Assembly (NCBI RefSeq): GCF_900110085.1
Contig: NZ_FOCK01000004.1
Span: forward strand, 186,001-250,000
Source of the DNA: Prevotella sp. ne3005
GTDB taxonomy: Bacteria; Bacteroidota; Bacteroidia; Bacteroidales; Bacteroidaceae
Length of the DNA stretch: 64,000 nucleotides
Direction of reading: 5' to 3'
Every line of letters begins with the position of its first letter. The stretch's first letter is position 1. The notes below the pieces were generated by a model, which saw only the letters and a list, made by a program, of their open reading frames with translations, made no database searches and was not told the DNA's origin. Both the position numbers and the translations under genes were made by a program. This document shows, one piece after another, positions 41,934-49,267 of this stretch.

Positions 41934-44924
41934 TTAGAAATTAATCTTTGCGCCGACCATGATGGTACGAGTGTGGGGATAAGTGCTCCAACGATAGTCG
42001 ATACCAGGATCAATACCACCCAAGTTAACCTCGGGGTCAAGGCCCTTATAGCTGGTGATAGTAAATACGTTGTTGCAAGTAGCATAGAGCTGCAGGCTCT
42101 GTACCCAATCTGCAAACTGATCGAAGGTGTAGCCGATGGTCAGCGACTGCAGACGGAAGTAAGAACCATTCTCCAGATAACGGTCAGACGGATAATTCGG
42201 CAGATTGTCCGTAGCAGGACGATCTGTTACAAACTCCTTCAGCACGTTCTTGCCGTTGGCAAACATCTCAGGGCTGGTATAATTGGCACGAGAACCGTTG
42301 TAGATCTTGTTGCCGAAGACACCAGTGAAGAACAGAGAAGCACTGAAGTTCTTGTAGTTGAACGTGTTGTTCCAACCAAGGTTCAGCTTAGGCTGTGCAC
42401 AGCCTGTGATGGTACGATCCTTGAAAGCAGGCTCGTTGGTTACCTCACCTGTGCGCTGGCCAGTTGCCTCATCGCGAACATAATAGGTAGACTTCCCACT
42501 AGCATCATATCCTGCGAACTCATAGGTGTAGAAGGTTCCAAGAGGCTCTCCCTCGATGATGCGCTGTGTGTAACCGTTAGAAGATACACCTGCAACCATC
42601 GGGTCACCCTGTGTGAAGGTTCCAACCTCAAATTTGTCGTTTGACAACTTATTAACGGTGTTCTTATTGTGTGACAGGTTGATCGTGGTCATCCAGTTAA
42701 AGTCTTTCGTGCGGATGGCATCGATGTTGACAGTAAACTCAATACCTGTATTGGTGATCTCACCCACATTGGCAGAGATGGTGCCGAAGGGATATATATT
42801 GGTAGAAACGGGATAGTCCCAGATCAGGTCCTTGGTCTTCTTATTATAGAACTCGATAGTACCGTTGATGCGGTTTTTCAGGAAACCGAAGTCAAGACCG
42901 ATGTTCAGCATACCCGTACTCTCCCACTTCAGGTCGGGGTTCGGGTTCTTCGTAGCAGCCAGTGTGCGCCAGCTCTTACCATTGTAATCAAAGAAGCCAG
43001 ATGCACCATAGGTAGCATAGGCAGTGTAGGCACCGAAGCCCATGGCATTACCTGATACACCATAACCTGCACGGAGCTTCAAATTAGACAGGAAGTTCTG
43101 ATTCTTCATGAATGCCTCCTCTGTGATGTTCCAAGCTGCAGAAACAGAGGGGAAGGTACCCCAGCGGTTATCTGGGCCGAATACGGAAGAACCATCACGA
43201 CGGATAGTAGCCTGCAACATGTACTTACCAGCGAAAGAGTAGCTAGCACGACCATAGAATGAGATGTTGCGGACCATTTCCTTTGTGCCACTTACCACAC
43301 CACCTGCGATACCGTCGATGGTGCTGGCATAACTCAGGTTGTTCCACTTCAGATAGTCATCATAGAAATCGTGTACGATCAATCCGAAGCCGTCGCCATT
43401 CTTCTTCTCTTCCCAAGAGTAACCAGCCATCAGGGCTAAAGTATGCACGTCAGCGAAGGTCTGGTTGTAGTTGGCAAAGATCTCGAACAGATGCTCATCA
43501 CCAAACCAGGTGCTGCGGTCAGCACGACCGTTGTAGGCGCTGACACCCTCAAGCTGAGTGTTGTGTGTGTCGTAAGCGCTATAGGTACGCTGGTAGTGAT
43601 TGAAAGAGTAGTTGGCATTCAGTACCAGACCGTCGATAATCTTCAGCGAAGCCTTGGTGACAACCTGATTACGCTTCCAGATATTCTCCATCGTGTCCTC
43701 GTTGATGAGCGACAGTGGGTTGTAGTTCTTTGAGCCAGAACCCTTGAACCAATTGCCGTTCTCATCCTTAATAGGATTCAGCGGAGAGAAGTAGTTCATG
43801 GCATCGAGTACAGAAGCACCCTCATTGTCCATCTTCACACCCACGAACTTACCATACATGGCGTTCAGACCTGCTGACAGCTCCAAACGGTCCTTCAGTA
43901 CCTTTGTAGAAAGCAATGAGCGAACATTCAGACGGTTGTTGTAAGAACCGCGAATGACACCCTGACGATTAGAGTAGTTCACGCTGACCATATACTTGGT
44001 GCGCTCTGAACCACCATTGATAGCAACGTTGTGGTTGTGGCTGACAGCAGTGCGGAGCACCTCATCCTGCCAGTTGGTGTTGCCACCCTTGTCATAGCCA
44101 TAGTCGATGCCATTATTAGAAACGTAGTTGCGGAGGTCACTGGCCGTAGCGATATCGAGTTTCTTAGAGATATTGTCGATAGCCAAATAGCCATTATAGC
44201 TGACATTAGTACGCTCAGACTTGCCACCACTCTTAGTAGTGATAATGATCACACCGTTGGCAGCCTTAGAACCGTAGATAGCGGTAGCAGTAGCATCACG
44301 GAGCACGTCGATTGACTCGATATCATCGGGAGCCACCATCGAGATATCCACACCAGGGATACCATCGATCACATAGTAAGGCGACATAGCACCACTACGT
44401 AGAGAAGAGGCACCACGCAATGTGATAGAAGGCGCACCATTCGGGTCACCATTAGAGGTTACAACCAGACCTGCCACCTTACCTTGTAACATAGAAGCGG
44501 GGTCGGTGAACACACCTCGGTTCAGGTCTTCGGCCTTTACGGTGGTGATAGATGAAGTCACATCCTTACGGCGCATGGTACCATAACCTACGACCACCAC
44601 TTCGTTCAAGACGGTGTTGTCCTCTTGAAGCGTTACCTTCATGCCATTCCTGGCAGCGAGCGTCTGGGGAGTGTAGCCGACATACGAGAAAGTCAGCTGG
44701 GCACCCTGTTTCACTGTCAGCGTGAAGTTACCGTCGAAATCGGTAACAACTCCGTTTGAGGTTCCTGCCTCCAGTACGCTTACGCCAATGAGAGGCTCAC
44801 CAGTAGCGTCCAGTACAGTTCCCGACACCTTGTTCTGTGCCAGCATCACTGTACTGCACAACAGAAAGAACACGAAGAACATAGCCTTCTGCGTTCCTTG
44901 CTTGAGATTTAGGATCTTTTGCAT
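41934..44924 (-). CDS. SusC/RagA-family TonB-dependent outer-membrane transporter
   Basis: A 996-residue protein: signal peptide, carboxypeptidase-regulatory-like domain (VSGTVLDATGEPLIGVSVLE), plug domain (EVVVVGYGTMRRKDVTSSI, then YVIDGIPGVDI) and a 22-strand barrel ending in GAKINF. It imports oligosaccharides across the outer membrane, powered by TonB. It is paired with the downstream SusD homologue, 20 bp away. Length is normal for the family. Confidence 0.96.
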   Translation of the reverse strand: MQKILNLKQGTQKAMFFVFFLLCSTVMLAQNKVSGTVLDATGEPLIGVSVLEAGTSNGVVTDFDGNFTLTVKQGAQLTFSYVGYTPQTLAARNGMKVTLQEDNTVLNEVVVVGYGTMRRKDVTSSITTVKAEDLNRGVFTDPASMLQGKVAGLVVTSNGDPNGAPSITLRGASSLRSGAMSPYYVIDGIPGVDISMVAPDDIESIDVLRDATATAIYGSKAANGVIIITTKSGGKSERTNVSYNGYLAIDNISKKLDIATASDLRNYVSNNGIDYGYDKGGNTNWQDEVLRTAVSHNHNVAINGGSERTKYMVSVNYSNRQGVIRGSYNNRLNVRSLLSTKVLKDRLELSAGLNAMYGKFVGVKMDNEGASVLDAMNYFSPLNPIKDENGNWFKGSGSKNYNPLSLINEDTMENIWKRNQVVTKASLKIIDGLVLNANYSFNHYQRTYSAYDTHNTQLEGVSAYNGRADRSTWFGDEHLFEIFANYNQTFADVHTLALMAGYSWEEKKNGDGFGLIVHDFYDDYLKWNNLSYASTIDGIAGGVVSGTKEMVRNISFYGRASYSFAGKYMLQATIRRDGSSVFGPDNRWGTFPSVSAAWNITEEAFMKNQNFLSNLKLRAGYGVSGNAMGFGAYTAYATYGASGFFDYNGKSWRTLAATKNPNPDLKWESTGMLNIGLDFGFLKNRINGTIEFYNKKTKDLIWDYPVSTNIYPFGTISANVGEITNTGIEFTVNIDAIRTKDFNWMTTINLSHNKNTVNKLSNDKFEVGTFTQGDPMVAGVSSNGYTQRIIEGEPLGTFYTYEFAGYDASGKSTYYVRDEATGQRTGEVTNEPAFKDRTITGCAQPKLNLGWNNTFNYKNFSASLFFTGVFGNKIYNGSRANYTSPEMFANGKNVLKEFVTDRPATDNLPNYPSDRYLENGSYFRLQSLTIGYTFDQFADWVQSLQLYATCNNVFTITSYKGLDPEVNLGGIDPGIDYRWSTYPHTRTIMVGAKINF

Positions 44925-44962
44925 AATAATAAATTAAAGTTAGTATAATTAAAATAAAAAAA

Positions 44963-46291
44963 CTAATCTTGAGTAAAGTCTGCATTCTCAGTGACAATGG
45001 GGAAATTGGCTCCTTCCAACTCCTTCGCACTGACAACGATAAAGCCATCGCCCTTACAAGGACGCTTGTCAAACACGTACTTCTCTACCCTGGGACCAAC
45101 CAGTCGCACGCGTACATTATCAAAGGATATGTTGTCCACCTTGCCTTCCTCATCACAGCCGATAAAACAGCCGTTCTCAGAGTTAGCAAAGATATTGACG
45201 AAGCGGATACGGCTTACCTCACCGCTCTTGCCTTCTATCTGGCCCTTGGGGAATCGCCAGTTGGCATCCTTATGGTTGCCGTTGGCACGAGGATAGCTGG
45301 TGACGTAGATAGGCTCGGCCTTTCCCCACCACACATCGCTCCACAGGCGACAGTCCATCTGGATATTAGAGAAGATCACATCCGTCACGGTTCCCTCGTC
45401 ACGATTCTGGATGCCCAGACCGCGGTTAGAGCCTGTGATGATGCAGTTGTCGAAGACCACATTATAGATAGAGTCTACATTCTCACTTCCAATCTTGATG
45501 GCACAAGAACGGCTGGACATCACGCAGTTGGTGACGGTGATATCGTGGCACGAGCCATAGCGCTCTGTCTCACGACGGTTCTTCAGACAGATACAGTCAT
45601 CGCCAGAGGTGATATGGCAGTTGGCGATGCGCACATTCTTCGAGTGGTCGAGGTCGATGCCATCACCATTACGGATCTTCAGGTTGTTGAGCAGGTTGAT
45701 GCCCTCGATGACGGCCTCGTTGCAACCCACGAGATGTACGGTCCAGTAGGCTCCCTCCTTGATGGTCACATCACGGATGGTGAGGTTACGCACATTCGTC
45801 AGCGTCAGCACATGGGGACGGGGGTCGAAGGTCTGGTCTGCCAGAGGCTTCAACTCATAGCTGTCGCTCAGCTCTGCTCCCATGAAGGCGATGCCATTGC
45901 CATGGATGGTGCCCTTGCCTGTAATGCTGATGTTCTCGGCATCGTCGGCCCAGAGCCAGAGCATACCCTCACCTCGATTTTCTCCAAAGGCACTCAGGTG
46001 GTAGATGCTCTCATCGGGATTGGCTTTCAGCGTGGCAGTGGCTTCAAGGTACAACTCCACGTTGCTCTTCAACTGGATGGGTCCTGCAAGAAACGTATGA
46101 TTGCGTGGCAGCAACACTCTGCCACCGCCTTCAGCAGAACAACGGTCGATCACCTGCTGGATGGCCTTGGCATCATCGGTCTTACCATCACCTCTTGCGC
46201 CAGCAACAGTTACATCGTAGACTTGCTGAGCAGCTGATGACAGTGCCAACATCCAAAACAAAAAGCTCCACAAAACTGTTCTTCTAATCAT
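44963..46291 (-). CDS. GH28 polygalacturonase-like enzyme (pectin locus, first gene)
   Basis: A 442-residue secreted beta-helix enzyme. The start at 46291 is chosen for its signal peptide (MIRRTVLWSFLFWMLALSSA); the longer frame begins before the promoter. N-terminal GDGKTDDAKAIQQVIDRC is the standard GH28 opening. The catalytic motifs are RNGDGIDLDHS and ITSGDDCICLKN, with SSRSCAIKIGSEN following. It is transcribed first, ahead of SusC, with 38 bp between them. Confidence 0.9.
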   Translation of the reverse strand: MIRRTVLWSFLFWMLALSSAAQQVYDVTVAGARGDGKTDDAKAIQQVIDRCSAEGGGRVLLPRNHTFLAGPIQLKSNVELYLEATATLKANPDESIYHLSAFGENRGEGMLWLWADDAENISITGKGTIHGNGIAFMGAELSDSYELKPLADQTFDPRPHVLTLTNVRNLTIRDVTIKEGAYWTVHLVGCNEAVIEGINLLNNLKIRNGDGIDLDHSKNVRIANCHITSGDDCICLKNRRETERYGSCHDITVTNCVMSSRSCAIKIGSENVDSIYNVVFDNCIITGSNRGLGIQNRDEGTVTDVIFSNIQMDCRLWSDVWWGKAEPIYVTSYPRANGNHKDANWRFPKGQIEGKSGEVSRIRFVNIFANSENGCFIGCDEEGKVDNISFDNVRVRLVGPRVEKYVFDKRPCKGDGFIVVSAKELEGANFPIVTENADFTQD

Positions 46292-46323
46292 TACGTAATT
46301 AGTAGTAGCTAATAAATTTGTGG

Positions 46324-46354
46324 CAAAGTTAGCATATTTTTTGAATAAAACAAA
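46324..46354 (-). promoter_or_regulatory. Promoter of the pectin locus
   Basis: Minus strand: TTTG at 46351-46354, a 19-bp gap, then TAACTTTG at 46324-46331, 32 bp before the GH28 start. Confidence 0.65.
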
Positions 46355-46373
46355 ACTTTTAAGAAAAAAATAG

Positions 46374-46381
46374 TATCTTTG
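46374..46381 (+). promoter_or_regulatory. -7 box (TATCTTTG) of PfkB kinase gene
   Basis: TATCTTTG lies 41 bp before the ATG at 46423. A clear -33 element is lacking. It is divergent from the pectin-locus promoter. Confidence 0.5.
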
Positions 46382-46422
46382 CACAGCAAACTATCGTTAT
46401 CATCCGTTAAAATGTCGATATA

Positions 46423-47301
46423 ATGACACATATCTGTTGTATTGGTCACATTACGCGTGACAGAATCATCACCCAGAATCCGCCCAACACTGTCCATTGC
46501 GCAGGGGGCTCAGCCTACTATATGGCCTGGGCTTTCCAGGCCCTGCCCCATGATGTTGGTTTCCATCTCGTCACCGCTGTCAGTCATGAGGTGATGCCAG
46601 AAGTCGAAAAACTCCGCGAAGCAGGTATTCCCGTCACTGCCTTCGACAGTCCTGACAATGTGTTCTTCGAGAACAAATACGGGGTGAACATGGATCACCG
46701 TACCCAGCGCGTGCTAGCCCGTTCTGCACCCTTCACGATAGACCAGCTCAAGGATGTGGAGGCCCGTGTGTTCCATCTTGGCAGTCTGATGGCTGACGAC
46801 TTTGCGCCAGAGGTGGTGGAGTATCTCGCCACGAAGGGCGATGTGTCTATCGATGTCCAAGGCTATATGAGAATGGTAAAAGGCGAGCAGGTGCTATCGA
46901 CGGAATGGAAGGATAAGCTCAGACTACTGAAACATACTGCCATCCTGAAGGTGAACGAGTGGGAGTGTCAGACGCTGACAGGCATGACAGATCCTTATGT
47001 CGCTGCCCAGCAGATTCATGAGTGGGGTGTGCGCGAGGTGATTATCACCTTAGGTGGTGGCGGGTCTGTCATCTATGCTGACGGACAGTTCTTTGAGACA
47101 CCAGCCTATCCGCCAAGTCGTCTTGTGGATGCTACAGGTTGTGGCGACACCTATAGTGCAGGCTACCTCTATGCCCGAGCCAAAGGGATGTCGTATGCAG
47201 AGAGTGGTCAGTTTGCAGCTGCCATGTGTACGCTGAAGCTGGAGCATACAGGGCCTTTTGACCGTACGATAGAGGATGTACGGAGAATCCTGGCGAAGTA
47301 A
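46423..47301 (+). CDS. PfkB-family carbohydrate kinase
   Basis: A 292-residue cytosolic kinase. HCAGGSAYYMAWAFQAL is the N-terminal PfkB block. DATGCGDTYSAGYLYARA near residue 240 carries the catalytic Asp. GVREVIITLGGGGSVIY is the usual nucleotide-side strand. It is divergent from the pectin locus, so a role in hexuronate catabolism such as a KDG kinase is conceivable, but the sequence does not fix the substrate. Confidence 0.82.
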   Translation: MTHICCIGHITRDRIITQNPPNTVHCAGGSAYYMAWAFQALPHDVGFHLVTAVSHEVMPEVEKLREAGIPVTAFDSPDNVFFENKYGVNMDHRTQRVLARSAPFTIDQLKDVEARVFHLGSLMADDFAPEVVEYLATKGDVSIDVQGYMRMVKGEQVLSTEWKDKLRLLKHTAILKVNEWECQTLTGMTDPYVAAQQIHEWGVREVIITLGGGGSVIYADGQFFETPAYPPSRLVDATGCGDTYSAGYLYARAKGMSYAESGQFAAAMCTLKLEHTGPFDRTIEDVRRILAK

Positions 47302-47306
47302 CAGTC

Positions 47307-48536
47307 TTATTGGAAAATAAGCGTAGTCAGACGGTCTGCAGCGAAGAGCTCGCAGGCCGTTTGCTGTATCTGCTCTGCCGTGATGGCGTCGATACGTCGA
47401 TAAAGGGCATCGAGGTCGCGCTCATGACCATGGTGCAGGTAGCTCTTGCCAAAGTCGAGGGCAAACTGCTCACGATTGTCACAGGCGATGGCTATCTGTC
47501 CTTTCAGCTGGCACTTCGCGGCAGTGAGCTGGCGTTCGCTCAGAGGTTTCTGCATCATGCGGTCCAGTTCGGCACGAACCAGACGAAGACAGCGCTTCAC
47601 GTCGTGGTGGTCACAACCAAAGTAGATGCTCCACAACCCAGTATCGCTGTAGCTGGCCAACGTACTCTCAACCGTATATACCAGTCCGCGACGCTCACGG
47701 AGGGAGAGGTTCAGACGGGCATTCATGCCTGGGCCGCCTATCATATTGTTCAATAGGTAGAGTGTCATGCGACGTGGGTCGTCATACCGATAGCCACGAG
47801 TGCCGATCATCACATGGGCCTGATGGGTGCCTCGCTGACGGGTAATGGTCTTTTCTGCTCGTGAAGCCTCTGTCAACGGCATCGCCGCACTATCCTGTCT
47901 TTTCGACTTCTCTGGGAAGTCCGCATTCTTCAGCGTCCTCACAAGGCGCTTGAAGTCGATGTCGCCATAGACGAAGAAGACGGCATTGGCAGGATGGTAA
48001 TGACGACGGACGAAACGCAGGGCATCCTCTGTGGTGTAGTTGCGGATATGGTCTGCCTGTCCGAGAATGTTATGTCCGAGGGGATGACCCTCGAAGAGGA
48101 TATTCTCAAACTCGTCGTAGATGAGTTCCGCAGGCGAGTCGTTGTAGCTCTCTATCTCGTCGCAGATCACCTCCACCTCCTTGTCAATCTCTTGCTGGGG
48201 ATAAGTACTGTGGAAGACGATATCCGTCAGCACATCGACAGCGTGCATGAAGTGTTCTTTGGAGATGGCTGCATAGAAGACGGTATCCTCCTTATTCGTA
48301 AAGGCATTCAACTCGCCACCCACGCCTTCGAGGGCATTGATGACCTGCAGGGCATGGCGGCGCTCAGTACCCTTGAAAGTCATGTGCTCACAGAAATGGG
48401 CCAGTCCTTCTTCTCCAGGCAGCTCGTCACGCGTGCCAACAGCCAGCTGGTAGCCACAATAGACCACCTGCGAGGATGAAGGCAGATGAATCACCCGCAG
48501 GCCATTGTCGAGGGTAGAAGTGTTATAGCTCGTCAT
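47307..48536 (-). CDS. M16-family zinc peptidase
   Basis: A 409-residue protein. The inverted zinc motif HxxEH is present as HFCEHM in GLAHFCEHMTFKGT, with the third ligand Glu expected in VICDEIESYND. The second half (RGTHQAHVMIGTRGY) is the inactive-type M16 domain. No signal peptide is seen, so cytosolic action on short peptides is likely. Its ATG overlaps the queC stop (ATGA). It converges on the PfkB kinase with 5 bp between stops. Confidence 0.9.
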   Translation of the reverse strand: MTSYNTSTLDNGLRVIHLPSSSQVVYCGYQLAVGTRDELPGEEGLAHFCEHMTFKGTERRHALQVINALEGVGGELNAFTNKEDTVFYAAISKEHFMHAVDVLTDIVFHSTYPQQEIDKEVEVICDEIESYNDSPAELIYDEFENILFEGHPLGHNILGQADHIRNYTTEDALRFVRRHYHPANAVFFVYGDIDFKRLVRTLKNADFPEKSKRQDSAAMPLTEASRAEKTITRQRGTHQAHVMIGTRGYRYDDPRRMTLYLLNNMIGGPGMNARLNLSLRERRGLVYTVESTLASYSDTGLWSIYFGCDHHDVKRCLRLVRAELDRMMQKPLSERQLTAAKCQLKGQIAIACDNREQFALDFGKSYLHHGHERDLDALYRRIDAITAEQIQQTACELFAADRLTTLIFQ

Positions 48537-49186
48537 TTTGCGTATTCCGTAGGATCGTCGATACCAGCCTCAGCGAGGGCCTCCTTGCGTTCTACACAGG
48601 TGCCACAACAGCCACAATGCTTCTCTTCACCCTTATAGCACGACCAGGTCTCAGCATAGTCGATGCCCAGTGCCTTACCTCGTGCAGCTATCTGCCCCTT
48701 CGTCATATTACAATAAGGTGAGAGCAGATGCACCCCATTATAGGTTCCTGCATGGGCTGCACCATCGAAAGCCTCCACAAATTCAGGGCGACAATCCGGG
48801 TAGATGGTGTGGTCGCCTCCATGGTTGGCCATCATCACATACTGCAGGTCGTTGCTCTCTGCCATGCCTGTGGCGATGGCCAGCATGATGCCATTACGGA
48901 AGGGCACCACTGTCGACTTCATGTTCTCTTCAGCATAATGTCCCTCAGGGATGGCCTCGGAACCTTCCAACAGCGAACTCCTGAAGTACTTGGCCATGAA
49001 GTCGAGGGGAATCACCAAGTGCTTGATACCCAGGCGTTCACAGTGCAGACGGGCAAAGGGAATCTCCTTGGCATTATGGTTCGAGCCATAGTCGAACGAG
49101 ATGGCCAGGGCGATGCGCTCCTGATAGTCGTAAAGCAGCGTTACGGAGTCCATGCCTCCACTTAAAATCAGTATACAGTCTTTCAT
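48533..49186 (-). CDS. queC: 7-cyano-7-deazaguanine synthase
   Basis: A 217-residue cytosolic enzyme converting 7-carboxy-7-deazaguanine to preQ0 in queuosine synthesis. The start at 49186 gives MKDCILILSGGMDSVTLLY, with the PP-loop SGGMDSV at residues 9-15. The C-terminal zinc site is CYKGEEKHCGCCGTCVERK. The longer frame starting at 49207 runs into the -7 box and is rejected. No other queuosine genes are nearby. Confidence 0.95.
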   Translation of the reverse strand: MKDCILILSGGMDSVTLLYDYQERIALAISFDYGSNHNAKEIPFARLHCERLGIKHLVIPLDFMAKYFRSSLLEGSEAIPEGHYAEENMKSTVVPFRNGIMLAIATGMAESNDLQYVMMANHGGDHTIYPDCRPEFVEAFDGAAHAGTYNGVHLLSPYCNMTKGQIAARGKALGIDYAETWSCYKGEEKHCGCCGTCVERKEALAEAGIDDPTEYAK

Positions 49187-49204
49187 TCTTCTGAAATTTG
49201 GCTG

Positions 49205-49212
49205 CAAAGTTA
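49205..49212 (-). promoter_or_regulatory. -7 box (TAACTTTG) of queC
   Basis: CAAAGTTA on the plus strand, 18 bp before the queC ATG; divergent from the GH92 promoter. Confidence 0.5.
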
Positions 49213-49233
49213 GTGCTATTTTTTCAGAAACCT

Positions 49234-49263
49234 TTTGTTTTTCCAGATTATTTCGTAACTTTG
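49234..49263 (+). promoter_or_regulatory. Promoter of GH92 gene
   Basis: TTTG at 49234-49237, an 18-bp gap, then TAACTTTG at 49256-49263. The box ends only 4 bp before the ATG, so the transcript would be leaderless or nearly so. Confidence 0.6.
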
Positions 49264-49267
49264 CAAC

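Noticed and set aside
44969..46237. 422-codon open frame on the plus strand
   Set aside because: It is antisense to the GH28 gene, which has complete catalytic motifs; the plus-strand product has none.
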